Origin: Marinobacter nauticus
GTDB lineage: Bacteria > Pseudomonadota > Gammaproteobacteria > Pseudomonadales > Oleiphilaceae
Length of the DNA: 64,000 nucleotides
Direction of reading: 5' to 3'
Assembly (NCBI RefSeq): GCF_003634635.1
Contig: NZ_RBJB01000002.1
Span: 1,116,001-1,180,000, forward strand
Below are positions 46,848 through 56,325 of the stretch, piece after piece (position 1 is the first letter of the stretch; each line of letters starts with the position of its first letter). Position numbers and translations under genes: made by a program. A model generated the notes under the pieces. The model saw only the letters and a program-made list of their open reading frames with translations. It was not told the origin of the DNA and made no database searches.

Positions 46848-46940
46848 ATGAATCTCAACGCAGTTATGGTCCTTGTGAAGCTAGTCCTGGTGGTCGTGGT
46901 ACCGTCCGGGGGCTTTTGCGTGGACAAGCGGGTGAGATAG
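46848..46940 (+). CDS. ilvL: ilv operon leader peptide (attenuator peptide)
   Basis: A 30-codon ORF, ATG at 46848 and TAG at 46938-46940. It encodes ten Val and four Leu, with VLVVVV at residues 13-18 followed by PSGG. It compares with IlvL and IvbL leaders of enterics, whose Val/Leu/Ile codon runs make ribosomes stall when charged tRNA is scarce. No Ile codon is present, so control should be by Val and Leu only. It ends 21 bases before the attenuator stem. A GC-rich stretch inside it (46906-46912, CCGGGGG) can pair with the attenuator's left arm and so act as antiterminator. Confidence 0.9.
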   Translation: MNLNAVMVLVKLVLVVVVPSGGFCVDKRVR

Positions 46941-46961
46941 CGACAACCTGACAACGACACC

Positions 46962-47002
46962 AGAAACCCCCGGCACCGCAAGGTCCCGGGGGTTTCTTTT
47001 TT
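46962..47002 (+). terminator. ilv transcription attenuator
   Basis: A perfect 12-bp stem, AGAAACCCCCGG (46962-46973) with CCGGGGGTTTCT (46986-46997), 12-base loop, then a run of six T's (46997-47002). It lies between the leader peptide and the ilvG ATG at 47030. The segment CCCCCGG (46967-46973) is also complementary to CCGGGGG at 46906-46912 within the leader gene, giving the alternative antiterminator pairing. Confidence 0.93.
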
Positions 47003-47029
47003 GCGGCAAAGAAAAAGGGAAAAACGACC

Positions 47030-48727
47030 ATGAACGGCTCACAGCACATTCTTGCAGCGTTCCACCGCCATAACATCAGCACGGTTTTCGGGTATCCGGG
47101 TGGCTGCATCATGCCCCTGTATGACGCGCTGGTGGATGACGTGGGAACGGAGCATGTGCTGTGCCGCCACGAGCAGGCCTGCGCCCTGGCGGCAGACGGT
47201 TACGCCCGGGCCAGTGGCCAACTGGGGGTTTGTATTGCCACCTCCGGCCCCGGCGCCACCAACCTGATCACTGGCGTTGCCAATGCCTACATGGATTCCA
47301 TTCCCCTGCTGGTGATCACCGGGCAGGTCCCCTCCGGATTGATTGGTACCGACGCCTTTCAGGAAACCGACATCCTTGGCATGACCCTGGGCATCGTCAA
47401 ACACAGCTACCTGGTGGACGACCCCGAAGACTTGCCGGGCATTCTGGAGGAAGCCATCGACCTGGCCCAGGCTGGCCGCCCCGGGCCGGTGTGGATTGAT
47501 ATTCCCAAAGACATTCTGTTGTCCGAGATTGAGGCTCCAGCCCCGGCCCGCACCGAGGCACCGCCAGCGGATTGCCCGGAGATCGGCCCGGCCCTGGCCA
47601 TGCTGAAATCAGCCAGGCGACCCCTGCTCTACAGCGGTGGTGGTGTGTCTCTGGCCGGAGCCGAAGACCGTTTTCGTACCTTTGCCGAAGTCTCGGGGCT
47701 GCCGGGTGTGGTTACACTCAAAGGCATAGGTAACGCCGGCCGAAACAACCCGAATGATCTGGGCATGCTCGGCATGCACGGTTCCCGGGCGGCCAACAAG
47801 GCGGTTGATGAGTGCGACCTTCTGTTCGTCATCGGCGCCCGGCTGGATGACCGTGCCACCGGCAAGCTGGACGGCTTCGCGCCGAATGCCCGGATGATCC
47901 ACATTGATGCCGATGCCGCCGAGATCAACAAACTGCGGCCAGCAGAACTGTCTCTGCGTGGTGACCTGAACGCCATTCTGGCGGCATTGACCGATGCCAT
48001 TGCGGCGGAGCCACTGGCTATCGACGCCTGGCAGAAACAATGTCGCACCTGGCATACCACCGGAGGCTTTCGCGCTGCAGATAACGAGGAACCGTTGGCA
48101 CCCATTACCGGCCCCGCATTCATCCGTCAGCTTTCCGGCATCACCGGCGACGACACTGTCATCGCCTGCGATGTTGGCCAGCATCAGATGTGGGTTGCCC
48201 AGTACTACCAGTTCGCCCATCCACGCCACCACCTGACCAGCGGAGGCCTGGGCACGATGGGCTTCGGGCTTCCGGCGGCCATCGGCGCCCAGTTCTCGGA
48301 CCGAACACGCACCGTCATCAACGTGACCGGTGATGGTTCGTTCATGATGAACGCACAGGAACTGGCCACCATACGGCGCTACAACCTGCCGTTGAAGCTG
48401 ATCATTCTGGACAACCAGTGCCTGGGCATGGTTCGTCAGCAACAGGAACTGTTCTACAACAACCGCGAAAGCCAGATCGATCTGGACGACAATCCGGACT
48501 TTGTCGCTATGGCCCGGGCGTTCGATATCCCGGCCCTGCACATTGAGCGGACCGACCAGATCCGCCGCGGCATCGAGACCATTCTGGCGTACAACGGCCC
48601 GATGCTGCTGCATGTTGCCATCAGCCGCGAAGAGAACGTCTGGCCCATCGTCAAAGCCGGCGCCAGCAACAAGGAAATGATTGACGAACCCCGTAAAACG
48701 AACAGCCGCAAGGAGCAGGTAGCATGA
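47030..48727 (+). CDS. ilvG: acetolactate synthase large (catalytic) subunit
   Basis: A 565-residue thiamine-diphosphate enzyme catalysing the first shared step of valine, leucine and isoleucine synthesis. The ThDP glutamate lies in LCRHEQACALAADGYARA, SGPGATNLITG is the family core motif, and the C-terminal ThDP/Mg motif is GDGSFMMNAQELATI...LDNQCLGMVRQQQ. N-terminal resemblance and gene order identify the IlvG type; the gene is intact. AGGGA lies about nine bases before the ATG, which itself follows the attenuator. The stop overlaps the start of ilvM (ATGA). Confidence 0.95.
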   Translation: MNGSQHILAAFHRHNISTVFGYPGGCIMPLYDALVDDVGTEHVLCRHEQACALAADGYARASGQLGVCIATSGPGATNLITGVANAYMDSIPLLVITGQVPSGLIGTDAFQETDILGMTLGIVKHSYLVDDPEDLPGILEEAIDLAQAGRPGPVWIDIPKDILLSEIEAPAPARTEAPPADCPEIGPALAMLKSARRPLLYSGGGVSLAGAEDRFRTFAEVSGLPGVVTLKGIGNAGRNNPNDLGMLGMHGSRAANKAVDECDLLFVIGARLDDRATGKLDGFAPNARMIHIDADAAEINKLRPAELSLRGDLNAILAALTDAIAAEPLAIDAWQKQCRTWHTTGGFRAADNEEPLAPITGPAFIRQLSGITGDDTVIACDVGQHQMWVAQYYQFAHPRHHLTSGGLGTMGFGLPAAIGAQFSDRTRTVINVTGDGSFMMNAQELATIRRYNLPLKLIILDNQCLGMVRQQQELFYNNRESQIDLDDNPDFVAMARAFDIPALHIERTDQIRRGIETILAYNGPMLLHVAISREENVWPIVKAGASNKEMIDEPRKTNSRKEQVA

Positions 48728-49002
48728 AGCCGAATCATGAAAGCGCCAGTCAACGATATACCCTGAATTGCCGCATGAACCAGGAAGCGGCAGCTCTGGA
48801 GCGGCTGTGCCGGGTGGTGCGGGTACGCGGCTTCCGGATTTCCAGGATGGCCATGGAATCAACTGGCGATACCCTCGACATTGCCCTCACGCTGGAGGGT
48901 TCCCGGCCAGTTGCTATGCTTCAATCTCAGCTGGAGAAACTGCATACCGTTGCCGGAGTTGAACTGGTCTCCGATACCATGGCACGGTCGCGATCGGCTT
49001 GA
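48724..49002 (+). CDS. ilvM: acetolactate synthase small (regulatory) subunit, ACT domain
   Basis: A 92-residue ACT-domain protein (about 10-85: YTLNCRMNQEAAALERLCRVVRVRGFRISRMAME...LDIALTLEGSRPVAMLQSQLEKL). It is the short IlvM type, which activates the catalytic subunit; the longer IlvN/IlvH type carries the valine-feedback site, so this enzyme may be less valine-sensitive. The ATG overlaps the ilvG stop, so equimolar coupled translation is likely. ilvD follows after 21 bases. Confidence 0.92.
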   Translation: MKPNHESASQRYTLNCRMNQEAAALERLCRVVRVRGFRISRMAMESTGDTLDIALTLEGSRPVAMLQSQLEKLHTVAGVELVSDTMARSRSA

Positions 49003-49023
49003 AACGACGGAGAGGGATAACGC

Positions 49024-50700
<1,677 letters not shown>

Positions 50701-50744
50701 TTAGGGTTGGGCTCGCAGCCTTGTTGTTATGGGGCAGGTACGGC

Positions 50745-50825
50745 GGGTATGGGGTATTTTTCTTCGGGAAAAAGAACTCGCTTCGCTCAGACACCTTTTT
50801 CCTGTCAGAAAAATACCCCATACCC
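50745..50825 (+). repeat. nested palindromic intergenic element, family A copy 1
   Basis: A 17-bp perfect closing stem (50745-50761 with 50809-50825, starting GGGTATGGGG) encloses a 36-base core at 50767-50802. The core ends in its own 8-bp stem GGAAAAAG / CTTTTTCC and contains CTCGCTTCGCTC. Further imperfect pairing extends outward to about 50737. The core is repeated exactly, inverted, in copy 2. Confidence 0.9.
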
Positions 50826-50896
50826 CCCTACCGACGTGCAGAACAGATATAGTCTTTTTGAAAGACATCACTGCGTTACCCGTAGTGCCCGTCGGC

Positions 50897-50983
50897 GCGG
50901 GGTGGTTGGTGGGTTTTTCGCCGGAAAAAGGTGTCTGAGCGAAGCGAGTTCTTTTTCCAAGACAAATCCACCGGCCACCCCGC
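50897..50983 (-). repeat. nested palindromic intergenic element, family A copy 2 (inverted)
   Basis: The 36-base core at 50923-50958 is the exact reverse complement of that in copy 1. The closing arms are different in sequence from copy 1 (GCGGGGTGG 50897-50905 with CCACCCCGC 50975-50983, plus a partly paired GGTGGGTTT region), but again complementary to each other. Confidence 0.9.
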
Positions 50984-51022
50984 AAGCCTGCCCCTGAACG
51001 AGCAGACTACAAGGGCACCCGA

Positions 51023-52204
51023 TCAGATCAGTTCAATAGCCACAGCCGTGGCTTCACCACCACCGATGCAGAGCGAGGCTACACCACGCTTAAGCCCACG
51101 CTGTTTCAACGCATTGATCAGGGTGATGATGATCCGGGAGCCGGAGGAACCAATCGGATGCCCCAGTGCACAGGCACCGCCGTGCACGTTGACCTTCTCC
51201 GCAGGAAGCTTCAGCTCATTGATCGCCGCCAGGGTGACCACGGCAAAGGCTTCGTTGATCTCGAACAGATCGACATCGTCCAGCGTCCACCCCGCTTTCT
51301 TGAGCACCTTCTCGATGGAGCCGATCGGTGCGATGGTGAATTCGGACGGCAGGCGTGCGTTGGTAGCGTGGGCCACGACCCGGGCCTGCGGGGTCAGGCC
51401 CCGGGCATCGGCTTCGGCGGCTGAGGCCAGTACCAGCGCGGAAGCACCATCACTGATGGAGCTGGAGTTGGCGGCGGTGACAGAACCATCCTTGGCGAAC
51501 GCGGGTTTGAGGTGTGGAATTTTTTCCGGTTTGGCGTTGCCCGGTTGTTCATCGGTATCCACTTCGGTGTCGCCGCCTCGGCCCGGGACGGTTACCGGTA
51601 CGATTTCGTCCCGGAACCAGCCGTTTTCGATGGCCGCCAGAGATTTTTGCAGGGAGCCGATGGCGAATTCGTCCATGGCCTGGCGGGTGATGTCGAATTT
51701 GTCAGCCGTGCGCTGGGCGAACACGCCCATCAGGCCACCCTCGTAGGCATCCTCAAGACCATCCAGGAACATGCTGTCGAGCACCTGGCCATGGCCCATG
51801 CGCATGCCGGCACGGGCTTTGGGCAACAGGTACGGTGCCTGGCTCATGTTTTCCATGCCGCCGGCGATCATGATGTTGTTGGTGCCAGCTTTGATCTGGT
51901 CGTGGGCCATGATGACGGCCTGCATGCCGGAGCCGCACATTTTGTTGATGGTGGTACAACCGGAGCTGTCCGGGATGCCAGAGGCCCTCGAGGCCTGGCG
52001 AGCTGGTGCCTGGCCCAGCCCCCCGGGCAGTACGCAGCCCATGATCACTTCCTGAATGTCTGCCGGCTGAAGGCCGGAGCGTTCAATGGCTGCCTTAATG
52101 GCGACGGCACCCAGGTCCGGTGAACGTACCGAGCTCAGGGAGCCCATCATTCCGCCCATGGGGGTTCGGGCGGAGCCTGCTATTACTATATCGTTTGAGC
52201 TCAT
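51023..52204 (-). CDS. acetyl-CoA C-acyltransferase (thiolase)
   Basis: A 393-residue thiolase that cleaves 3-ketoacyl-CoA, or condenses acetyl-CoA. The nucleophile Cys lies in INKMCGSGMQAV (about residue 88), with His/Cys in GGACALGHPIGSSGSR and ASLCIGGGEATA. Thiolase I/II cannot be told apart by eye; a role in acetoacetyl-CoA or 2-methylacetoacetyl-CoA cleavage fits the neighbours. The ATG at 52204 is preceded by GAGGACAGTCACC; the frame is open five codons further. A repeat element separates it from the upstream acyl-CoA dehydrogenase gene, same strand. Confidence 0.93.
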   Translation of the reverse strand: MSSNDIVIAGSARTPMGGMMGSLSSVRSPDLGAVAIKAAIERSGLQPADIQEVIMGCVLPGGLGQAPARQASRASGIPDSSGCTTINKMCGSGMQAVIMAHDQIKAGTNNIMIAGGMENMSQAPYLLPKARAGMRMGHGQVLDSMFLDGLEDAYEGGLMGVFAQRTADKFDITRQAMDEFAIGSLQKSLAAIENGWFRDEIVPVTVPGRGGDTEVDTDEQPGNAKPEKIPHLKPAFAKDGSVTAANSSSISDGASALVLASAAEADARGLTPQARVVAHATNARLPSEFTIAPIGSIEKVLKKAGWTLDDVDLFEINEAFAVVTLAAINELKLPAEKVNVHGGACALGHPIGSSGSRIIITLINALKQRGLKRGVASLCIGGGEATAVAIELI

Positions 52205-52234
52205 GGTGACTGTCCTCATTTTTTGGTGAGCGGT

Positions 52235-52340
52235 CGGGTGCGGGGAGGCCTTTCAGAAACACGCTGTAAATACATCCCTGTACGCTCGACAAAAGCCATC
52301 CATGGCTTTTGACGGTTCCTGAAAGGCCTCCCCGCACCCG
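52235..52340 (+). repeat. nested palindromic intergenic element, family B copy 1
   Basis: A perfect 22-bp closing stem (52235-52256 with 52319-52340, ending CTTTCAG / CTGAAAG) surrounds a core with two inner palindromes. One is CAAAAGCCAT-CC-ATGGCTTTTG (52290-52311); the other is a weaker TACATCCCTGTA (52271-52282). A folded transcript would have one long stem and two short arms. It lies between the acyl-CoA dehydrogenase and thiolase genes. Confidence 0.9.
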
Positions 52341-52381
52341 CCCGGTCAACGTCTGTATCTGTCCGAAAAAGTGATAGGGGA

Positions 52382-53530
52382 TTAGCGACCTAAAACCGAC
52401 CGGGCAATGATTTCCTTCATTACTTCCGAGGTGCCGCCATAAATCCGCTGCACCCGGGCATCAATAAAGCTCCTGGAAATCGGGTACTCCGTGGTGTAGC
52501 CATAGCCGCCAAACAGCTGCAAACAGCCATCAGCAACACGACACTGCATCTCGGTAGCGCTGTACTTGGCCATGGACGCCGTGGGGGCATCCAATTTGCC
52601 CTGTTCGTATTCCCGAATGCACTGATCCACAAACGCTTTGTTGATTCGGTAATCCGTTTCCATGCGGGCAATTTCGAAACGTGTGTTCTGCAACTGGCTG
52701 AGCTTCTGGCCAAACAGCTCACGCTCCTGGGCATACTGGATGGTCATGTCCAGCGAGCCCCGGGCCGCTGCCACACCCAGCGCTCCGATCACCAGTCGCT
52801 CACGGGGCAGTTCGCGCATCAGGTAAACGAAACCCTGTCCTTCCTCGCCCAGCAACGCCGAGGCAGGTATGCGCATGTCGGAGAAAAACAGTTCAGAGGT
52901 ATCGCCAGAGTGCTGGCCAATCTTGTCCAGGTTCCGGCCTTTGCTGAATCCTGGCAGCGACGTATCCACCAGGAACAGGCTGATCCCTTTGGCTCCGGCT
53001 TTGGGATCGGTTTTGGCGGCGACGATCACCATATCGGCGTGTTGGCCGTTGGTGATGAAGGTCTTGGAGCCATTGAGGATGTAGTCGTCACCGTCTTTCA
53101 CAGCACTGGTGCGCATGGCCTGCAAGTCGCTGCCGGCGCCCGGCTCGGTCATGGCAATGGCGCCCACCGCCTCACCTGATACCATCTTCGGCAGCCACTG
53201 CTGTTTCTGCTCTTCGTTGCCGATATGGCTGAGATAGGGCGCGACAATGTCGGAATGCACCATCACGTTGGTGGAAAGCGCACCGAATCCCAGCCGGGCA
53301 AGCTCCTCACCCACCACGACCGAGTACTGGAAGGGTGCACCGCAGCCGCCGCAGTCTTCCGGCACATCGACGCACAGCATGCCTGCATCGCCCAGAGTGT
53401 TCCATAGCTCCCGTGGCACAATGCCGCTTTTCTCCCAGGCCTCGTAATGCGGGGCCACTTCGGTTTCCAGAGCCTTGATCACAGACTCCCGGAAAAGAGC
53501 CAGTTCTTCCTGATCGACAGGGTTAGTCAT
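52382..53530 (-). CDS. acyl-CoA dehydrogenase
   Basis: A 382-residue FAD-dependent acyl-CoA dehydrogenase. AIAMTEPGAGSDLQ and NGSKTFITNGQ are the flavin/substrate motifs, LQLFGGYGYTTEYPISRSFIDARVQRIYGGTSEVMKEI the C-terminal signature. The usual catalytic Glu in the YEGT position is Gly here (YGGT), but E244 in LPRERLVIG is at the place used by isovaleryl-CoA dehydrogenase, so the enzyme should be active. The ATG at 53530 follows AGGTGAGTGAT. Between an SDR and a thiolase gene on one strand, it probably acts on a short or branched acyl-CoA. Confidence 0.92.
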   Translation of the reverse strand: MTNPVDQEELALFRESVIKALETEVAPHYEAWEKSGIVPRELWNTLGDAGMLCVDVPEDCGGCGAPFQYSVVVGEELARLGFGALSTNVMVHSDIVAPYLSHIGNEEQKQQWLPKMVSGEAVGAIAMTEPGAGSDLQAMRTSAVKDGDDYILNGSKTFITNGQHADMVIVAAKTDPKAGAKGISLFLVDTSLPGFSKGRNLDKIGQHSGDTSELFFSDMRIPASALLGEEGQGFVYLMRELPRERLVIGALGVAAARGSLDMTIQYAQERELFGQKLSQLQNTRFEIARMETDYRINKAFVDQCIREYEQGKLDAPTASMAKYSATEMQCRVADGCLQLFGGYGYTTEYPISRSFIDARVQRIYGGTSEVMKEIIARSVLGR

Positions 53531-53607
53531 ATCACTCACCTGTGGTTACCGGTTCGCTTTTGGCGAACACCATTACAGAAACCTGCTTTTGGCAGGTTAT
53601 TTCAATG

Positions 53608-54369
53608 TCACTTTGGCGCCATCCGCAGGGCACAATCAAGCCGGATGACTTCGCCATTCAGAATCGGGTTGCGCACCATCTGGTCCACCATCATCCCGAA
53701 CTCTTCCGGTTTACCGAGGCGTTTCGGGAACGGCAGCGTGGCTGCAAGGCTGTCCTGCACTTCCTGGGGCATACCCGCCAGCATTGGTGTCATAAACAGG
53801 CCAGGAGCAATGGTATTCACCCGAATCCCTTCACGGGCCAGCTCGCGGGCCGCCTGCAGGGTCAGGGACACCACACCGCCTTTGGATGCGCTGTAAGCCG
53901 CCTGTCCAATCTGGCCTTCGTAGGCAGCAACCGAAGCGGTATTGATGATGACACCGCGCTCGCCGTCACCGTTCGGTTCCCGTTGCGCCATATCGGCAGC
54001 CGCCAGCCGCAGGATATTGAAGGTGCCGATCAGATTTACCTGGACCACCTTGCTAAAGCTTTCCAGCGGCATCACACCTTCCCGGCCCAGAATCTTGGCC
54101 GCCGGTGCAATACCCGCGCAGTTCACGGCGACACCGCAGGGGCCGTGAGCCTCTCGCGCAGCAGTGACAGCAGCCTCAGCACTGTCGGCCGAGGTCACAT
54201 CGCAATGCAGGAAGATACCGCCGAGCTCAGCCGCAACCTTTTCGCCCTGCTCCTTGTTCACATCAAGAATCGCAACCTTGCAGCCAGCCGCCGCCAGAGC
54301 ACGGGCAGCGCCCTCACCCAGACCGGAGGCACCGCCTGTTACAATTGCCGGCACATTCTGGAATTCCAT
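53608..54369 (-). CDS. SDR-family 3-hydroxyacyl-CoA dehydrogenase (HSD17B10-like)
   Basis: A 253-residue short-chain dehydrogenase. The NAD motif is TGGASGLGEGAARAL, with Asp of ILDVN favouring NAD(H). NCAGIAPAAK, the catalytic Ser in INTASVAAYEGQ and YSASKGG follow. The N terminus and internal features resemble human type-10 enzymes, which oxidise 3-hydroxy-2-methylbutyryl-CoA in isoleucine breakdown. The ATG at 54369 has AAGGAG upstream; the frame is open to 54435. It is the first gene of the minus-strand unit, divergent from the MerR regulator. Confidence 0.9.
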   Translation of the reverse strand: MEFQNVPAIVTGGASGLGEGAARALAAAGCKVAILDVNKEQGEKVAAELGGIFLHCDVTSADSAEAAVTAAREAHGPCGVAVNCAGIAPAAKILGREGVMPLESFSKVVQVNLIGTFNILRLAAADMAQREPNGDGERGVIINTASVAAYEGQIGQAAYSASKGGVVSLTLQAARELAREGIRVNTIAPGLFMTPMLAGMPQEVQDSLAATLPFPKRLGKPEEFGMMVDQMVRNPILNGEVIRLDCALRMAPK

Positions 54370-54435
54370 CGGGTACTCCTTATTAACAATGATCGAAGTC
54401 TGATCCGCGGGTATCCATTCGGACCACAAAAACAC

Positions 54436-54452
54436 TTTACGTTTACGTAAAC
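54436..54452. promoter_or_regulatory. candidate LiuR operator
   Basis: TTTACGTTTACGTAAA (54436-54451) is a near-perfect 16-base palindrome, and GTTTACGTAAAC (54441-54452) inside it is a perfect 12-base one. It lies in the 117-base gap between the SDR gene and the MerR-family gene and is well placed to control both directions. Confidence 0.65.
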
Positions 54453-54486
54453 TTTAACTAACCTTGGTGAAAAAAGGAAATCCGTC

Positions 54487-54930
54487 ATGAGCGAAAAACG
54501 AACTTTCAGCATCAGCGAGCTTTCCCAGGAGTTCGATGTAACCACCCGGAGCATCCGGTTCTATGAAGACCAGGGGCTGCTCAAGCCCAACCGGCGCGGG
54601 CAAACCCGGATCTTCAGCACCAAGGACCGCGTTCGCTTGAAGCTGATTCTCCGGGGCAAGCGCATGGGCTTTTCCCTGGCCGAAACCAAAGAACTGTTCG
54701 ACCTCTGGGACGAAACGCTGACCGGCAATGAAAAGCAGCTGCTGAAGATGCTGGAAATCCTCAGCGCAAGACGGGAACAGCTGGAACAGCAGAAAGAAGA
54801 CATCGCCATGGCAGAGATGGAAATGGACACCGCCGAAGCACGGTGCCGCGAGGCCCTGACCGAACTGCAGAAGAAAAAGGAAGAGCAGGGCCTGACGACG
54901 AACACCAAAGAAACCGCTGTCAGCAAATAG
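54487..54930 (+). CDS. liuR: MerR-family transcriptional regulator, LiuR type
   Basis: A 147-residue regulator. The winged-helix MerR domain (about 5-75) has FSISELSQEFDVTTRSIRFYEDQGLLKPNRRGQTRIFSTKDRVRLKLILRGKRMGFSLAE; a dimerisation coiled coil (about 85-135) follows. There is no Cys metal site, as expected for an organic-ligand member. It is first in the liu operon, 51 bases before liuA, and divergent from the SDR unit, so it likely controls branched-chain acyl-CoA catabolism and itself. AAGGA lies about eight bases before the ATG. Confidence 0.92.
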   Translation: MSEKRTFSISELSQEFDVTTRSIRFYEDQGLLKPNRRGQTRIFSTKDRVRLKLILRGKRMGFSLAETKELFDLWDETLTGNEKQLLKMLEILSARREQLEQQKEDIAMAEMEMDTAEARCREALTELQKKKEEQGLTTNTKETAVSK

Positions 54931-54981
54931 CACCTGGCAGCCAACGGATACCCGACGTTAAAAACAAAAAGGTAGCAAACG

Positions 54982-56148
54982 ATGAAATCACAGTACTCAG
55001 AGCTCAATTTCGGCCTCGGCGAGACCCTGGACATGCTCCGGGAACAGGTGAACAACTTCGCCGCCACCGAAATCGCCCCGCGGGCCGAGGAAATCGACAA
55101 AAACAACGAATTCCCCATGGACCTGTGGCGCAAACTGGGCGACATGGGCCTGCTGGGCATTACCGTCAGCGAAGAGTACGGCGGCTCCGACATGGGCTAT
55201 GTGGCCCACGTCATCGCCATGGAAGAAATCAGCCGCGCCTCGGCCTCCGTTGGCCTCTCTTACGGTGCCCACTCCAACCTGTGCGTGAACCAGATTCACC
55301 GCAACGGCACCGAAGAACAAAAGCAGAAATACCTGCCCAAGCTGGTTACCGGTGAACACATCGGCGCCCTGGCCATGTCCGAGCCCAACGCCGGCTCCGA
55401 CGTAATCTCCATGAAACTCCACGCCCGCGACGAAGGCGACCACTACGTCCTCAACGGCAACAAAATGTGGATCACCAACGGCCCGGACGCACACACTTAC
55501 GTTATCTACGCCAAGACCGACCCGAAAGGCGGTTCCAAAGGCGTCACCGCCTTTATCGTGGAGCGCGACTACCCGGGCTTCAGTCGCCACCAGAAACTCG
55601 ACAAACTCGGCATGCGCGGCTCCAACACCTGTGAACTGGTGTTCCAGGACTGCAAAGTTCCCAAAGAAAACGTCCTCGGCGGCGTGGGCAACGGTGCCAA
55701 AGTCCTCATGAGCGGCCTCGACTACGAACGCCTCGTCCTCTCCGGCGGCCCGCTGGGGATCATGCAGGCCGCTATGGACGTGGTCGTCCCCTATATCCGC
55801 GAGCGCAAACAATTCGGCCAGGCCATCGGTGAATTCGAGCTGGTACAGGGCAAAGTCGCCGACATGTACACCTGGATGAACACCGCGAAATCCTACGTCT
55901 ACATGGTGGCCCAGTCCGCCGACCGCGGCGAAACCACCCGCAAAGACGCCGCCGGCGCCATCCTCTACTCCGCCGAAATGGCCACCAAACTGGCCCTGGA
56001 CGCCATCCAGCTGCTGGGCGGCAACGGCTACATCAACGAATACCCGACCGGCCGCCTGCTGCGGGACGCGAAACTCTACGAAATCGGCGCTGGAACGTCT
56101 GAAATCCGACGGATGCTGATCGGTCGCGAGCTGTTCCTGAACAAGTAA
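54982..56148 (+). CDS. liuA: isovaleryl-CoA dehydrogenase
   Basis: A 388-residue acyl-CoA dehydrogenase for the third step of leucine degradation, isovaleryl-CoA to 3-methylcrotonyl-Co[20 protein letters not shown] and [23 protein letters not shown] are flavin-site motifs. E249 in [15 protein letters not shown] is the catalytic base characteristic of isovaleryl-CoA dehydrogenases, and the C-terminal [18 protein letters not shown] lacks the Glu used by other types. Full length. The codons strongly favour C at third positions compared with most genes here. A 260-base gap with two repeat elements separates it from liuB. Confidence 0.97.
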   Translation: MKSQYSELNFGLGETLDMLREQVNNFAATEIAPRAEEIDKNNEFPMDLWRKLGDMGLLGITVSEEYGGSDMGYVAHVIAMEEISRASASVGLSYGAHSNLCVNQIHRNGTEEQKQKYLPKLVTGEHIGALAMSEPNAGSDVISMKLHARDEGDHYVLNGNKMWITNGPDAHTYVIYAKTDPKGGSKGVTAFIVERDYPGFSRHQKLDKLGMRGSNTCELVFQDCKVPKENVLGGVGNGAKVLMSGLDYERLVLSGGPLGIMQAAMDVVVPYIRERKQFGQAIGEFELVQGKVADMYTWMNTAKSYVYMVAQSADRGETTRKDAAGAILYSAEMATKLALDAIQLLGGNGYINEYPTGRLLRDAKLYEIGAGTSEIRRMLIGRELFLNK

Positions 56149-56182
56149 CGAAGCGCGGACTCCAGTTCCCAATGTACGACAA

Positions 56183-56290
56183 GGGGCTGGAGGGAGAGCC
56201 TTCTGAAAATGTCGGAGGCCATGGATGGCCGGAGAGAAGCGCACATGGATGTGCTTGTAGCGGTTTTCGGAAGGCTCCCCCTCCAGGCCC
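56183..56290 (-). repeat. nested palindromic intergenic element, family B copy 2 (inverted)
   Basis: Closing arms 56183-56209 and 56264-56290 pair over 27 bases with three mismatches or wobbles. The core holds two inner palindromes, GGCCAT-GG-ATGGCC (56218-56231) and GCACAT-GG-ATGTGC (56241-56254). Read on the minus strand, its skeleton matches copy 1 at 52235-52340 (CGCT, then ACATCC-x-TGT, CGCT, then GCCATCCATGGC). Confidence 0.88.
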
Positions 56291-56325
56291 GCAGCAACAA
56301 CACATGAATTGACGAGGTTGGACAA

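Larger units (their letters stand above)
50701..51022. other. 322-base convergent gap after ilvD
   Basis: The gap between ilvD and the convergent thiolase gene contains two nested palindromic repeat elements (50745-50825 and 50897-50983) in inverted orientation, separated by about 70 bases of unremarkable sequence. Short open frames crossing it are by-products of the palindromes. The hairpins are the only visible candidates for terminators of both operons. Confidence 0.8.

Noticed and set aside
50701..50997. Short frames of 94-96 codons on both strands in the ilvD-thiolase gap
   Set aside because: They run through the paired palindromic repeats and mirror each other; no family resemblance or ribosome site. 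Treated as repeats.
52205..52381. Possibility that the 22-bp inverted repeats are insertion-sequence ends
   Set aside because: Only about 60 bases lie between the arms, no target duplication was seen, and the inner palindromes recur in another copy with different arms, which fits a structured repeat better than a MITE with conserved ends.
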